Positions 41,311-50,540 of a DNA stretch of 64,000 nucleotides are shown here, piece after piece (positions within the stretch are counted from its first letter, which is position 1; each line of letters starts with the position of its first letter). Made by a program: the position numbers and the translations under genes. Source of the DNA: DASYTH01 sp035762905 (GTDB lineage Bacteria > Actinomycetota > Actinomycetes > Mycobacteriales > Pseudonocardiaceae); assembly GCF_035762905.1 (NCBI RefSeq), contig NZ_DASUCC010000070.1, positions 124,001-188,000 on the forward strand. The letters run 5' to 3'. Below the pieces are notes generated by a model, which worked only from the letters and a program-made list of their open reading frames with translations, did no database searches and was not told the DNA's origin.

Positions 41311-42762
41311 ATGTCACTGGCAACCGCGATCCGGCTCGCCGGCGCGCTGTCCGCCGCCCTCGCGGTGGCCGCGTGCAGCGGCACTGCCCCGAGCCAGCCC
41401 GACCCGCCGAGCAGCAGCACGCCGGCGCCCCCGGTCACCGGGACCGTCACCGCGGACGGCGCCGGCGACCCGTACTACCCCACCGACGGCAACGGCGGCT
41501 ACGACGTCACCGACTACCACGTGTCGATCAGCTATGACCCGCCGGCCAGGAAGCTGGACGGGGACACGGTGATCACCGCGAAGGCCGGCACCGACATCGC
41601 CCGGTTCAACCTCGACCTGCACGGGCTCGAGGTCAGCGCCATCGAGGTGAACGACAAGCCGGCCACGTTCGAGCGGCAGGGCGAGCACGAGCTGGTGATC
41701 ACTCCGGCCGAGCCGGTCGCCAACGGCTCGACGTTCCGCACCCGGGTCCGCTACGGCGGCGTGCCCAAGACGATGGAGGAATCGAACCTGGGCACCAACG
41801 GCTGGCAGATCGCCCGCTCCGGCGGCGCGTTCGCGGCCGGCGAGCCGCACTCGGCGACCAGCTGGTACCCGGCCAACGACACCCCGAGGGACAAGGCCAC
41901 CTTCAAGCTCACCGCGCGGGTGCCCACCGGCTGGAGCGTGATCTCCAACGGGCGCGAGGAACCGTCCACAAGCGACGGTGGCTGGACCACCTACACCTGG
42001 GTGGAGCCGACCAGGATCGCCACCTATCTGACCACGGTCGGCATCGACAAGTGGACCTTCGATCGGTCCACCCTGCCCGACGGGCTGCCGGTGGTCAGCG
42101 CGTACGCCCCGGGCGCGGAGGAGAAGAAGTCGGTCGAGCGGCGGCTGCCCGAGGTGCTCGCGTTCCTGAGCGAGAAGTTCGGGCCCTACCCGCAGAGCGC
42201 GGCCGGCGGCATCTACCTCAACGAGAACATCGGGTTCTCGCTGGAGACCCAGGGCCGGCCGATCTACGCGAAGTGGGCCGATCTGCCCGTCCTGGTGCAC
42301 GAGAACGCGCACCAGTGGTTCGGCGACTCGGTCAGCGTGCAGAACTGGGCGGACATCTGCCTGAACGAGTGCTTCGCGAGCTACGCGCAGTGGTTGTGGG
42401 AAGAGGCCAAGGACGACAAGGACCTCGACGCCGAGTACCGCCGGGAGGTGGCCCGGGCCTCCGACCGGTTCTGGAACCGCAAGCTCTACGACATGGGCCC
42501 GGGCAACGAGTTCACCGCCGTCTACGACAAGGGCACACTGGCCCTGCACGCGCTGCGCCGGCAGATCGGCGACGAGGCGTTCAACCGGGTGCTGCGCGAA
42601 TGGCCGGCCAAGCACCGGGACGGCAACGCCTCGTGGCCGGAGTTCGAGGAGTTCACCCAGCAGGTGGCCGGGCAGGACCTGCGGGAGTTCTTCGCCGCCT
42701 GGTTCCGCAACGAGGGCAAGCCCGCGGACCAGTACCTCTACCCGGGGAACCTGCGCCGGTAG
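41311..42762 (+). CDS. M1-family aminopeptidase, lipoprotein
   Basis: 483 residues. Lipobox VAAC follows the signal MSLATAIRLAGALSAALA, then a Pro/Ser linker. The beta-sandwich N-terminal domain (YHVSISYDPPARKLDGDTVITAKA) is followed by the thermolysin-like catalytic domain with H330-E-x-x-H334 (HENAH) and E353, exactly the HExxH-x18-E spacing. The substrate-binding stretch is FSLETQGRPIY. It would trim peptides outside the cell. It lies between the hydrolase and mhuD, where M. tuberculosis has no such gene. ATG 41311 has GGGGAG upstream. Confidence 0.93.
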   Translation: MSLATAIRLAGALSAALAVAACSGTAPSQPDPPSSSTPAPPVTGTVTADGAGDPYYPTDGNGGYDVTDYHVSISYDPPARKLDGDTVITAKAGTDIARFNLDLHGLEVSAIEVNDKPATFERQGEHELVITPAEPVANGSTFRTRVRYGGVPKTMEESNLGTNGWQIARSGGAFAAGEPHSATSWYPANDTPRDKATFKLTARVPTGWSVISNGREEPSTSDGGWTTYTWVEPTRIATYLTTVGIDKWTFDRSTLPDGLPVVSAYAPGAEEKKSVERRLPEVLAFLSEKFGPYPQSAAGGIYLNENIGFSLETQGRPIYAKWADLPVLVHENAHQWFGDSVSVQNWADICLNECFASYAQWLWEEAKDDKDLDAEYRREVARASDRFWNRKLYDMGPGNEFTAVYDKGTLALHALRRQIGDEAFNRVLREWPAKHRDGNASWPEFEEFTQQVAGQDLREFFAAWFRNEGKPADQYLYPGNLRR

Positions 42763-42774
42763 CGTCGGCTGGCC

Positions 42775-42780
42775 TACGCT
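42775..42780 (+). promoter_or_regulatory. Leaderless -10 box of mhuD
   Basis: TACGCT, then 6 bases, then ATG 42787. Confidence 0.5.
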
Positions 42781-42786
42781 GGGCCC

Positions 42787-43101
42787 ATGGCAGTGGTGAA
42801 GATCAATGCGATCGAGGTGCCGGACGGCTCGGGCCCAGAGCTGGAACGGCGGTTCGCCGCCCGCCTCGGCGCCGTGGATTCCGCGCCCGGGTTCCTCGGC
42901 TTCGACCTGCTCCGCCCGGTGTCCGGCGAGAGCCGCTACTTCGTGGTCACCAAGTGGGAGTCCGACGAGCACTTCCGGGAGTGGATGAGCGGCTCCGGGA
43001 TGGCCGCGCACTCCGGTGAGCGGGCCAAGCCGGTCGGCACCGGGTCGAGCCTGCTCGAGTTCGAGATCGTGCACTCGGCCACGCCCAAACCGGCGGAGTG
43101 A
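42787..43101 (+). CDS. mhuD: MhuD-type heme-degrading monooxygenase
   Basis: 104 residues, an ABM-fold protein almost colinear with M. tuberculosis MhuD. VVKINAIEVP at the start, GFLGFDLLRPV and YFVVTKWESDEHF match it closely. The catalytic and heme residues fall at the same numbers: N7, W66 and H75. MhuD opens heme to mycobilin and frees iron. The sirtuin gene starts on its stop codon, so the two are coupled. No IdeR-type box is visible at this promoter. Confidence 0.93.
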   Translation: MAVVKINAIEVPDGSGPELERRFAARLGAVDSAPGFLGFDLLRPVSGESRYFVVTKWESDEHFREWMSGSGMAAHSGERAKPVGTGSSLLEFEIVHSATPKPAE

Positions 43102-43925
43102 CGGCGGAACTCGACGCGGCCGCCGCGCTGCTGCGCCGGGCCGAGGCGCTGCTGATCTGCGCCGGCGCCGGCATGGGGGTGGATTCCGGGCTGCCGGACT
43201 TCCGTGGCGACGAGGGGTTCTGGCACGCCTACCCGCCGTACGCCCGGCTCGGGCTGCGGTTCGTCGAGCTGGCCGACCCGGTGCACTTCGCCGAGGATCC
43301 CGAGCTGGCTTGGGGGTTCTACGGTCATCGCCTGGCGCTGTACCGGAACACCAAGCCGCACAAGGGGTTCGAGGTGCTGCTGCGGTGGGCGGCGGCGGCG
43401 CCGGCCGGCGCCCGGGTGTTCACGTCCAATGTGGACGGACAGTTTCAGGTCGCCGGGTTCCCGGCCGACCACGTGGCCGAGGTGCACGGCTCGATCCACC
43501 ACCTGCAGTGCCTTGGCCCGTGCCGGGACGTGACCTGGCCGGCCGACGGGATCGACGTGGCCGTGGACCCGGACACCATGCGCGCGGTCGGGCCGCTGCC
43601 GACCTGCCCGCACTGCGGCGGCCTGGCCCGGCCCAACATCCTGATGTTCGGCGATGCCGGCTGGGTGCCCGATCGTTGCCAGGACCGGCTGGACGAGCTG
43701 ACCGCCTGGCGGCGCGGGCTGCGCGGGGTTCACCTTGTCGTGCTGGAGATCGGCGCCGGCACCGCGGTGCCCACCGTGCGCCGGCAGGCCGAGTTGGCCG
43801 CCGCCACGACCGGCGCGCTGATCCGGATCAACCCGCGCGAGCCCGCCGTCCGGCACGGCCGGGGCGTGGCGATCGCGGCCGGCGCCGCGGCCACCCTGTC
43901 CGAACTGGATAGTGGGCTCGGCTGA
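43098..43925 (+). CDS. Sir2-family NAD-dependent deacylase (SIR2-like)
   Basis: 275 residues. The NAD motif GAGMGVDSGLPDFRG is a variant of GAGISxxSGIPxFR. The catalytic His is in EVHGSIHHLQC (about residue 130), and a zinc pair-of-pairs C-x3-C (CLGPC) and CPHC follows. PNILMFGDAGW corresponds to the usual RPxVVxFGE. GTG start overlaps the mhuD stop. Such divergent bacterial sirtuins deacylate proteins or ADP-ribosylate; the Met and Asp changes in the core motif make the exact activity uncertain. Confidence 0.85.
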   Translation: MTAELDAAAALLRRAEALLICAGAGMGVDSGLPDFRGDEGFWHAYPPYARLGLRFVELADPVHFAEDPELAWGFYGHRLALYRNTKPHKGFEVLLRWAAAAPAGARVFTSNVDGQFQVAGFPADHVAEVHGSIHHLQCLGPCRDVTWPADGIDVAVDPDTMRAVGPLPTCPHCGGLARPNILMFGDAGWVPDRCQDRLDELTAWRRGLRGVHLVVLEIGAGTAVPTVRRQAELAAATTGALIRINPREPAVRHGRGVAIAAGAAATLSELDSGLG

Positions 43926-43928
43926 GGT

Positions 43929-44939
43929 CTACGGCAACACGATTTCGGCGAGTAGGGCGCGGTGGTCGCCGCCGGGGAGGTCGAAGACCGCGTAGCTGGC
44001 AACGGCGCACCGGGCGTCCACCAGGATGTGGTCCATGGTGGCCGGCGGGCCGAACGGCCAGCTCATCCAGGTGGGCGTGAGGCCCTCGCCGGTCTGCTCG
44101 GCGGCGTCGGCGTAGCCCGGGTCGAGGATCCGGCGGAACGACGCGTGGTCGAACGTGGCCGCGAAGTCCCCGGCGAGCACCCGGACCCGGTCCCCTTGCG
44201 GGGCCGGCAGTCGGGCCAGCTCGGCGCGCCACAGTGCGGCGTCGCCGTCGGCCACCGACACCACGTGTGCCGCGAGCACCTCGACGTCGTCCCGCCCCGG
44301 CAGGTCCACCACGGCCGCGACCTGCGCCCGGATGACCGGATCGACCGGCACGGTCTGGCGCAGCGGCAGCCGGGCCACGATGCCGGATCCGTTGCCGCCC
44401 GGCCGCGGATCGACCGCCCGGTACGGCATGACCTCGGCAAGCCCGGCGGTGTCCAGCGCCTCCAACGCCTCCTGGGTCAGCTCCGGCAGGGTGAGCACGT
44501 CGACCCCCTGCTCGCGGGCCAGCCGCAGCACCGTCGCCGGGTCGGTCCGGCCGGCGTTGAGGTCGGCGGCCATCACCCGCAGCCGCTCGCCGTCGGCCGG
44601 CGGCTGGGCGTCACTGAAGTACCTGGGCACCAGCAGCACGACCATCGACAGCGCCATCACCAGCACGGCGGCGGCCAGCGCCCGGCGGCGCAGCAGGAAC
44701 GCGACCAGGGCCAGCAGCAGGCCCGCCGCGGCGATGTACGGGGTCAGGGTCAGGGCCGCGACCAGCACCGGCGCGCCGTCCACCCCCAACACCCGCAGTA
44801 CCGCGATGCCGAGGAACACCAGCGTGAACAGGCCGAGCACCGCCGTGGTCCGGCGGCCGCCGACCTTGGGCCGGCGCTCCTTCCCGGCCCCGCGCTCGGG
44901 CTTCGGTTCGGGCGTTCGGTCAGCGGGTTTCTTGAGCAT
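43929..44939 (-). CDS. Membrane endonuclease/exonuclease/phosphatase-family protein
   Basis: 336 residues. A basic cytoplasmic start (KKPADRTPEPKPERGAGKERRPKVGGRR) is followed by three membrane helices (~30-110), then an outside EEP domain: VMAADLNAGRTD, LTLPELTQEALEAL with the catalytic Glu, LAGDFAATFDH, and TMDHILV/GGDHRALLAEI carrying the Asp-His pairs. Proteins with this layout in actinobacteria may act as DNases or phosphodiesterases on the cell surface. Its ATG lies inside the end of the small upstream gene (20-base overlap), so translation is coupled. Confidence 0.85.
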   Translation of the reverse strand: MLKKPADRTPEPKPERGAGKERRPKVGGRRTTAVLGLFTLVFLGIAVLRVLGVDGAPVLVAALTLTPYIAAAGLLLALVAFLLRRRALAAAVLVMALSMVVLLVPRYFSDAQPPADGERLRVMAADLNAGRTDPATVLRLAREQGVDVLTLPELTQEALEALDTAGLAEVMPYRAVDPRPGGNGSGIVARLPLRQTVPVDPVIRAQVAAVVDLPGRDDVEVLAAHVVSVADGDAALWRAELARLPAPQGDRVRVLAGDFAATFDHASFRRILDPGYADAAEQTGEGLTPTWMSWPFGPPATMDHILVDARCAVASYAVFDLPGGDHRALLAEIVLP

Positions 44940-45138
44940 GGCGCTCGTTGCCTCGTTTGTAGTTGCCGGTGGCCCGGGCGAGCAGCTGCTGCGCGGCGGC
45001 GTCGTCGGCCGAGTCCAGCAGACCGATCAGGCGCGCGGCCGCCGCGCCGCGCAGCGTGGTCACCACCCGGCCGCGGCGGGACACCAGCACCTGACCGTCC
45101 TTGGTGACTCGCCAGTCGAACGGGTCATCGTCCAGGCT
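44920..45138 (-). CDS. Small conserved hypothetical upstream of the EEP protein
   Basis: 72 residues from GTG 45138 (an ATG at 45159 is possible). VSLDDDPFDWRVTKDGQVLVSRRGRVVTTLRGAAAARLIGLLDSADDAAAQQLLARATGNYKRGNER: a short beta-rich start followed by helices. It has no membrane part. The layout (a 'DPFDWRVTKDG...VLVSRGGRVVTTLRG' protein before an EEP membrane gene) is familiar from actinobacterial genomes, but its role is not known to me. The GTG start is supported by a CATTCT box 6 bases upstream. Confidence 0.6.
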   Translation of the reverse strand, partial: SLDDDPFDWRVTKDGQVLVSRRGRVVTTLRGAAAARLIGLLDSADDAAAQQLLARATGNYKRGNERHAQETR

Positions 45139-45257
45139 CACACCGCCAGAATGCCGCACGCCGGCCCGACCGGCTGTGATTTATCGCAACGGCGCGCTGT
45201 CAGCCGGTGCCAGCGGGATGTGCGTGCGCTGTCAGCGCGGCCCCAGATGGTGTCCAC

Positions 45258-46253
45258 ATGAGTGACACGAGGGACACGATCACACCGGCCATCGAGGCCG
45301 AGGGGTTGGTGAAACGGTTCGGCGACACCGTCGCGCTGGACGGGGTCGACCTGACCGTGCCGGCCGGAAAGGTGCTCGGGCTGCTCGGGCCCAACGGAGC
45401 CGGCAAGACCACCGTCGTGCGGATCCTGGCCACGCTGCTGCGCGCGGACGCCGGCCGGGCCGCGATCGGCGGCCACGACGTACGCACCGACGCGGTCGCG
45501 GTGCGCGGGCTGATCGGCCTCACCGGGCAGTACGCGTCGGTGGACGAGGACCTGACCGGCCGGGAGAACCTGGTGCTGATCGGACGGCTGCTGAACATGG
45601 CCAAGGCCGGCGCCCGGGTCCGGGCCGGCGAGCTGCTCGACCGGTTCGAGCTGTCCGACGCGGGCGACCGGGCGGTCAAGACCTACTCCGGCGGCATGCG
45701 CAGGCGGCTCGACCTGGCCGCAAGCCTGGTCGGCCGGCCCCGGGTGCTGTTCCTGGACGAGCCGACCACCGGCCTCGACCCGCACGCCCGGGCCGAGGTC
45801 TGGCAGATCATCCGCTCGCTGGTCGCCGACGGCGCCACCGTGCTGCTGACCACCCAGTACCTGGACGAGGCCGACCACCTCGCCGACCTGATCACGGTCA
45901 TCGACCGCGGCCAGGTGATCGCCGCCGGCCGGCCGGACGAGCTCAAGCGGCGCACAGGCGGCCAGACCCTGCAGGTGCGCCCGACCCAGGCCGGCGACCT
46001 GGACACGATCGGCACGATCCTGCACGAGCTCACCGGGACCCGGCCGAACCGGGACGACACCGGGCTGCTCACCGTCCCGGTGGACGACCCGGTGCTGCTC
46101 TCCGCCGTGGTGCGCCGGCTGGACGACTGGGGTCTGACCGTGGACGAGCTGTCGCTGCGGCTGCCCAGCCTCGACGACGTGTTCCTCGCCCTCACCGGGC
46201 ACAGGTCGAGCACCGGCGAGCCGGAGCTGGTCACCGAAGGGAGCCAGAAATGA
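45258..46253 (+). CDS. DrrA-type ABC exporter ATPase
   Basis: 331 residues. Walker A LLGPNGAGKTT (~42-52), ABC signature YSGGMRRRLDLAAS (~142) and Walker B LFLDEPTTGLDP (~165) are followed by the DrrA-type C-terminal extension (LSLRLPSLDDVFLALTGHRSS). This family pumps antibiotics such as daunorubicin or exports lipids. ATG 45258 is preferred over upstream frame extension. It overlaps the permease gene by 4 bases (ATGA). No biosynthetic cluster is in the window, so the substrate may be foreign. Confidence 0.92.
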   Translation: MSDTRDTITPAIEAEGLVKRFGDTVALDGVDLTVPAGKVLGLLGPNGAGKTTVVRILATLLRADAGRAAIGGHDVRTDAVAVRGLIGLTGQYASVDEDLTGRENLVLIGRLLNMAKAGARVRAGELLDRFELSDAGDRAVKTYSGGMRRRLDLAASLVGRPRVLFLDEPTTGLDPHARAEVWQIIRSLVADGATVLLTTQYLDEADHLADLITVIDRGQVIAAGRPDELKRRTGGQTLQVRPTQAGDLDTIGTILHELTGTRPNRDDTGLLTVPVDDPVLLSAVVRRLDDWGLTVDELSLRLPSLDDVFLALTGHRSSTGEPELVTEGSQK

Positions 46254-47062
46254 CCACGTTGACCATGGCCGAGCCCCGGCCGGTCGTCCGCACCGTCGCC
46301 CCCGCCCAGGCCGTCCGGCACGCCTTGGTGCTGGCCGGGCGGAGCATCGTGAAGATCAAGAAGAACCCGGAGAGCCTGCTCGACGTCACCCTGCAGCCGA
46401 TCATCTTCCTGGTCATGTTCGTCTACCTGTTCGGCGGCGCGATCCAGGGCGGCAGCGACGAGTACCTGCAGGTGCTGCTGCCCGGCCTGATGGTGCAGAA
46501 CACCGTGTTCGCCAGCCTGGGCATCGGCATGGCACTCAACACCGACATCACCAAGGGCGTCTTCGACCGGTTCCGCAGCATGCCGATCGCCCGGTCCGCA
46601 CCGCTGGTCGGGGCCGTGTTCGGGGACGTCGTTCGGTACGTCGCAGCGCTCACCGTGCTGATCGTCACCGCGGTGATCATGGGTTTTCGGGTGCAGACCG
46701 ACCCGGCATCGTTCCTGCTCGCGGCGGCCCTGATGGTGCTGTTCGGCCTGTGCCTGTGCTGGGTGTCGGTGCTGGTCGGCATGCTGGTGAAGTCGCCGAA
46801 CGCGGTGCCGGGCACGCTGATCGGCATCCTGTTCCCGCTCACCTTCGCCAGCAACGTGTTCGTCTCCCCGCAGACGCTGCCCGGCTGGATGCAGGGCTGG
46901 GTGGACGTCAACCCGGTCAGCCACCTGACCTCGGCGGCCCGCGGGCTGCTGCTCGGCGGCGACTGGGCCGGGCATGCCGGCTGGGCGTTCCTCTGGGCGG
47001 TCGGCATCGCGGTGGTGTTCTTCCCGCTGGCCCTGCGCGCCTACCGGCGCCGGGTTGGTTAG
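46250..47062 (+). CDS. DrrB-type ABC exporter permease
   Basis: 270 residues, six membrane helices (ABC-2 type). KNPESLLDVTLQPIIFLVMFVYLFGGAI is the start of the family domain, with QNTVFASLGIGMALNTDITKGVFDRFRSMPIARS and FANNVFVSP-like FASNVFVSPQTLPGW later. With the preceding ATPase it forms a two-subunit exporter. GAAGGGAG precedes the ATG. A dispersed repeat begins directly after its stop and fills the space to the convergent SARP gene. Confidence 0.92.
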   Translation: MTTLTMAEPRPVVRTVAPAQAVRHALVLAGRSIVKIKKNPESLLDVTLQPIIFLVMFVYLFGGAIQGGSDEYLQVLLPGLMVQNTVFASLGIGMALNTDITKGVFDRFRSMPIARSAPLVGAVFGDVVRYVAALTVLIVTAVIMGFRVQTDPASFLLAAALMVLFGLCLCWVSVLVGMLVKSPNAVPGTLIGILFPLTFASNVFVSPQTLPGWMQGWVDVNPVSHLTSAARGLLLGGDWAGHAGWAFLWAVGIAVVFFPLALRAYRRRVG

Positions 47063-47168
47063 GGCTGTCCGCCTCTCCGGGGAGCGGATTGATAGTGGCT
47101 GGGTTGCGTCACGGTCCCCTGAGGTTGCGTTGGTCGGGCCAGGACGTCACGCGTTGATCCACTGTGGA
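47063..47168. repeat. Dispersed intergenic repeat, copy A
   Basis: The 106 bases from the end of drrB to the SARP stop. They share with 58219-58358 the start CTGTCCGCCTCTCCGGG, the core TTGATAGTGGCTGGGTTGCG and GTCACGGTCCCCTGAGGTTG, and GATCCAC near the end (core A 47089-47132). Both copies sit in convergent gene junctions. The copy ends in the palindrome TCCACTGTGGA. Confidence 0.8.
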
Positions 47169-47173
47169 CAGGC

Positions 47174-50100
47174 CTAGCCAATTACCTCGTCTAGGGCGGC
47201 GAGCGCGTGGCTTCGGTCGAGGCCGAGCCCGCGCTCGTACGCCGTCGTGTAGGCGTCCGGGCCGATCTCCGCCGTGATCGTGGCGATCAGTTCGGTCAGC
47301 TCCGGGTCGCCCAGGTCCGGCGTGCCGCGTAACGCGGTGGCGGCACCGAGCAGCCGGGCCGCGCCGGCCGGGTCGCCGGTGTGCACCAGCAGGTCGGCGG
47401 CGTTCGCCGCGATGGTGGCGATCAGCGGCAGGTCCATCAGCTCGGCCAGCGCCTCGCGCGCCCGGCGCAATCCCGCCCGGGCGGCCGCCAGATCGCCGGC
47501 GGCGATCGTGATCGGCACGGCGGCGAGCTCGTACCAGGCCTGCCAGTGGCCGATCGGGCGCTCCACGCCGGCCAGCAGGCTGGCGGCCCGCGCCAGGTGC
47601 TCGCGTGCCGCGGCGAGGTCGCCGCGCCGGCGGGCCAAGCCGGCCACCGAGCACAGCAGCATGGACTCGGACTCGGGCGAGGCGCGCTGCCGAGCCAGCG
47701 CCAGCCCGGCTGCCAGGTCCCGCTCGGCCCCGTCCAGGTCGCCGGCCCTGGCCCGCTGCGCGGCCAGCCGGGCGTGCAGCTCCGGCACGTCGTCCAGCGA
47801 GCCGAGCTGGGACACCAGCCTGATCGACTCCTCGTAGGCCGCGATCGCGCCGGTGTGATCGGCGCGCAGGGTCCGGCGCTCGGAGATCTGGCCCAGCGCG
47901 AGGGCCTGGCCCCACCGGTCGCCCAGCTCCCGGAAGACCTCCAGCGCCGCCGTCGCGGCCCGCTCGGCCTCGGCCGCCTGGCCCTCGTTCTCGGCCAGGT
48001 AGGCGCGGCCAAGCTCGGCCGCGGCCCGGCCCCACGGGTCGGGGTGGTGCGCCGCCCGGTCCAGCACCGCCCAGGCGCCCGCCTTGTCGCCGGTGAACGC
48101 GGCCAGCATCGGCTCCACCATGGCCAGCACCGGGAAGTGCAGCATCGCGTTGCTCTCGGCCAGCTCCGTCCGGGCCCGGGCCAGCAGGTCCCGGTCCAGC
48201 AGGCCGGGCGATCCGGGCGGGGGGTTGGACGCGGCGGCCACCAGCCGCAGCGCCGCCCGGGCATGGTCCGGGGCCGGGCCCGGCAGGTCGACCACCCGAT
48301 GGACCAGCGCCACCGCCTCCTGCTGCCGGCCGGACATGGCCCAGAACCACGCCGAGGCCATGGTCAGCCGCAGCGCCGTGTCGGCGTCGCCCGCGTCGGT
48401 GGCGTGCCGGATGGCGGCCAGCAGGTTGTCCTGCTCGCCGGACAGCCGGGCGATCCAGCGCAGTTGCTCGGCGCCGCGCAGGTGCGGGTCGGCCTCCTCG
48501 GCCAGGGCCAGGAAGAACAGGTTGAACCGGGCGTGCACCCGGTCCGTCTCGCCCGCCTCGGCGAGCCGCTCGGCGGCGTAGGCGCGCACCGTCTCCAGCA
48601 TCCGGTACCGCGGCCCGTCGGCGCTGCCGTACGCGTCGACCAGGGACTTCTCCACCAGCGAGGCCAGCACGTAGAGCACGTCGGCGGCGGGCAGGTCGTC
48701 GTCGGCGCAGACCGCGGTCGCCGCCTCCAGCGAGGCCCCGCTCGCGAACACCGCCAGCCGGCTGGCCAGGATCCGCTCCGGCTTCTCCAGCAGGTCCCAG
48801 CTCCACTCGACCACCGCGCGCAGCGTGCGGTGCCGCGGCATGGAGGTGCGGCTGCCGGCGGTGAGCAGCCGGAACCGGTCGTCGAGCCGGGCGGCGATCT
48901 GCTCGACGGTCATCGAGCGCAGCCGGGCCGCGGCCAGTTCCAGGGCCAGCGGGAGCCCGTCGAGCCGGTGACAGATCTCCACCACGGCGGCCATGTTGTG
49001 CGCGTCGAGCACGAACCCGGGGTGCGCCGCCGCGGCCCGGTCGGTGAACAACCGGACGGCGTCGGTACCCCGCACCTCGTCCAGGTCGGCGGCGGCCTTG
49101 GGCAGGTCGAGCGGCCCGACCGGGAAAACCACCTCGCCGGTGATCGCCAGCGGCTCCCGGCTGGTGGCCAGGATGTGCAGCGCCGGACACCGGGCCAGCA
49201 GCGCGTCCGCCACCTCCGCGGCCGCCGCGATCAGATGCTCGCAGTTGTCCAGCACGATCAGGCACCGCTGCGCGCCGAGCGCCTCCACCAGCCGGTCCAT
49301 CGGCTCGGCCGGCCGGTGCGCGCCCGGCTCGAGCACCCGGACCTCTCGCAGGTTCAGCGCGGTCAGCATCGCCCCGGTCAGGTCGGCCGGGTCGGTCACC
49401 CGGGCCAGCTCGACGAACCATCCCGGCATCCCACTCGCCGCCGCCACCTCGGTGGACAGCCTGGTCTTCCCGGCGCCACCCGGCCCGACCAGCGTCACCA
49501 GCCGCCCGTCCCGCAGCCGCTGCGCCAGCTCGGCCAACTCGTCCCGCCGCCCCACGAAGCTGGTCAGCCGCGCCGGCAGCCACCCTCCCTTCCCGCCATC
49601 CCGCTCGGTGTCCTCGCCCCGCAACACCGCGAGCTGAACGTCCCGCAGCTCCGCCGACGGCTCGACCCCCAGCTCCTCCCCCAACACCCGCCGCGTGCTC
49701 TCGTACACGGCCAGCGCATCTCCCTGCCGCCCCGCCTGGTAGAGCGCCCGGATCAGCAACCCCGCCAGCCGCTCCCGCAACGGCTGCTCCGCCAACCGCG
49801 TCCGCAGCTCGGGGAGCACCTCCTGATGCCGCCCCAGCTGCAGGTCAGCCTCGATCCGATCCTCGACCGCAGTCGCCCGCACCTCGTCCAGCCGCGCCGC
49901 CACCGCCGCCGCGAACGCCGCCTCCGCGACATCCACCATCGCCGGCCCCCGCCACAGCTCCAACGCCGCCCGCAGCGTCCCCGCCGCCTCCCCCGGCCGC
50001 CCCGCCCTCAGCTCGTCCCGGCCCCGCCCCGCCAGCTCCTCGAACCGGTAAACGTCCACATCCTCCCGCCGCACCACCAGCCGATACCCCGCCGGATGCG

Positions 50101-50386
50101 ACTCGACAATCCCCCCGTTCCCCCCGTTCTCCCTCCGCCCCCCGCGCTCCCCCTGCTCCCCCCGACAGGCCCGCCGCAACCGCGACACCAACGACTGCAG
50201 CGCATTATTCGCGTCATTGGGCGGCGCTTCCCCCCACAACCCATCGATCAACACCTCGGTCGGCACCACCCGCCCCGCCTCCAACGCCAGCCGCACCAAC
50301 AACATGCGCAGCCGCGCCCCACCGAGGTCGATCACCGACCCATCCTCGGCAGCCAACTTCAGCGGCCCCAACAACCCCACCCGCAC
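47174..50386 (-). CDS. Giant SARP/BTAD transcriptional regulator with NB-ARC ATPase and TPR domains
   Basis: 1070 residues. Residues ~1-90 are an OmpR-like winged helix (VGLLGPLKLAAEDGSVIDLGGARLRMLLVRLALEAGRVV), ~95-245 the bacterial transcriptional activation domain (ELWRGPAMVDVAEAAFA, LRTRLAEQPLRERLAGLLIRALYQAGRQGDALAVYE). An NB-ARC/AAA ATPase starts at FVGRRDELAELAQRL with Walker A GPGGAGKT near residue 300 and CLIVLDNCEHLI as Walker B. From ~620 come TPR-like helical repeats. This is the AfsR-like layout of antibiotic-pathway activators. GTG 50386 begins the winged helix; the frame stays open upstream only because the 21-bp repeat array lacks stops. It converges on a DrrAB exporter that it may control. 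Confidence 0.9.
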   Translation of the reverse strand: MRVGLLGPLKLAAEDGSVIDLGGARLRMLLVRLALEAGRVVPTEVLIDGLWGEAPPNDANNALQSLVSRLRRACRGEQGERGGRRENGGNGGIVESHPAGYRLVVRREDVDVYRFEELAGRGRDELRAGRPGEAAGTLRAALELWRGPAMVDVAEAAFAAAVAARLDEVRATAVEDRIEADLQLGRHQEVLPELRTRLAEQPLRERLAGLLIRALYQAGRQGDALAVYESTRRVLGEELGVEPSAELRDVQLAVLRGEDTERDGGKGGWLPARLTSFVGRRDELAELAQRLRDGRLVTLVGPGGAGKTRLSTEVAAASGMPGWFVELARVTDPADLTGAMLTALNLREVRVLEPGAHRPAEPMDRLVEALGAQRCLIVLDNCEHLIAAAAEVADALLARCPALHILATSREPLAITGEVVFPVGPLDLPKAAADLDEVRGTDAVRLFTDRAAAAHPGFVLDAHNMAAVVEICHRLDGLPLALELAAARLRSMTVEQIAARLDDRFRLLTAGSRTSMPRHRTLRAVVEWSWDLLEKPERILASRLAVFASGASLEAATAVCADDDLPAADVLYVLASLVEKSLVDAYGSADGPRYRMLETVRAYAAERLAEAGETDRVHARFNLFFLALAEEADPHLRGAEQLRWIARLSGEQDNLLAAIRHATDAGDADTALRLTMASAWFWAMSGRQQEAVALVHRVVDLPGPAPDHARAALRLVAAASNPPPGSPGLLDRDLLARARTELAESNAMLHFPVLAMVEPMLAAFTGDKAGAWAVLDRAAHHPDPWGRAAAELGRAYLAENEGQAAEAERAATAALEVFRELGDRWGQALALGQISERRTLRADHTGAIAAYEESIRLVSQLGSLDDVPELHARLAAQRARAGDLDGAERDLAAGLALARQRASPESESMLLCSVAGLARRRGDLAAAREHLARAASLLAGVERPIGHWQAWYELAAVPITIAAGDLAAARAGLRRAREALAELMDLPLIATIAANAADLLVHTGDPAGAARLLGAATALRGTPDLGDPELTELIATITAEIGPDAYTTAYERGLGLDRSHALAALDEVIG

Positions 50387-50540
50387 ACCCCCAGCTTCCC
50401 AGAAACCCCCAACCCCCCGGCACACCCACACCCAGCCCACCAAACTCCGGCCAACCCTGACCACACGCCACCAACTCGCCAGCCACCCACCCACCAGCCC
50501 CAACCCGCCAACCCGCCTTCCCGACCCCACACCCCCAAGC

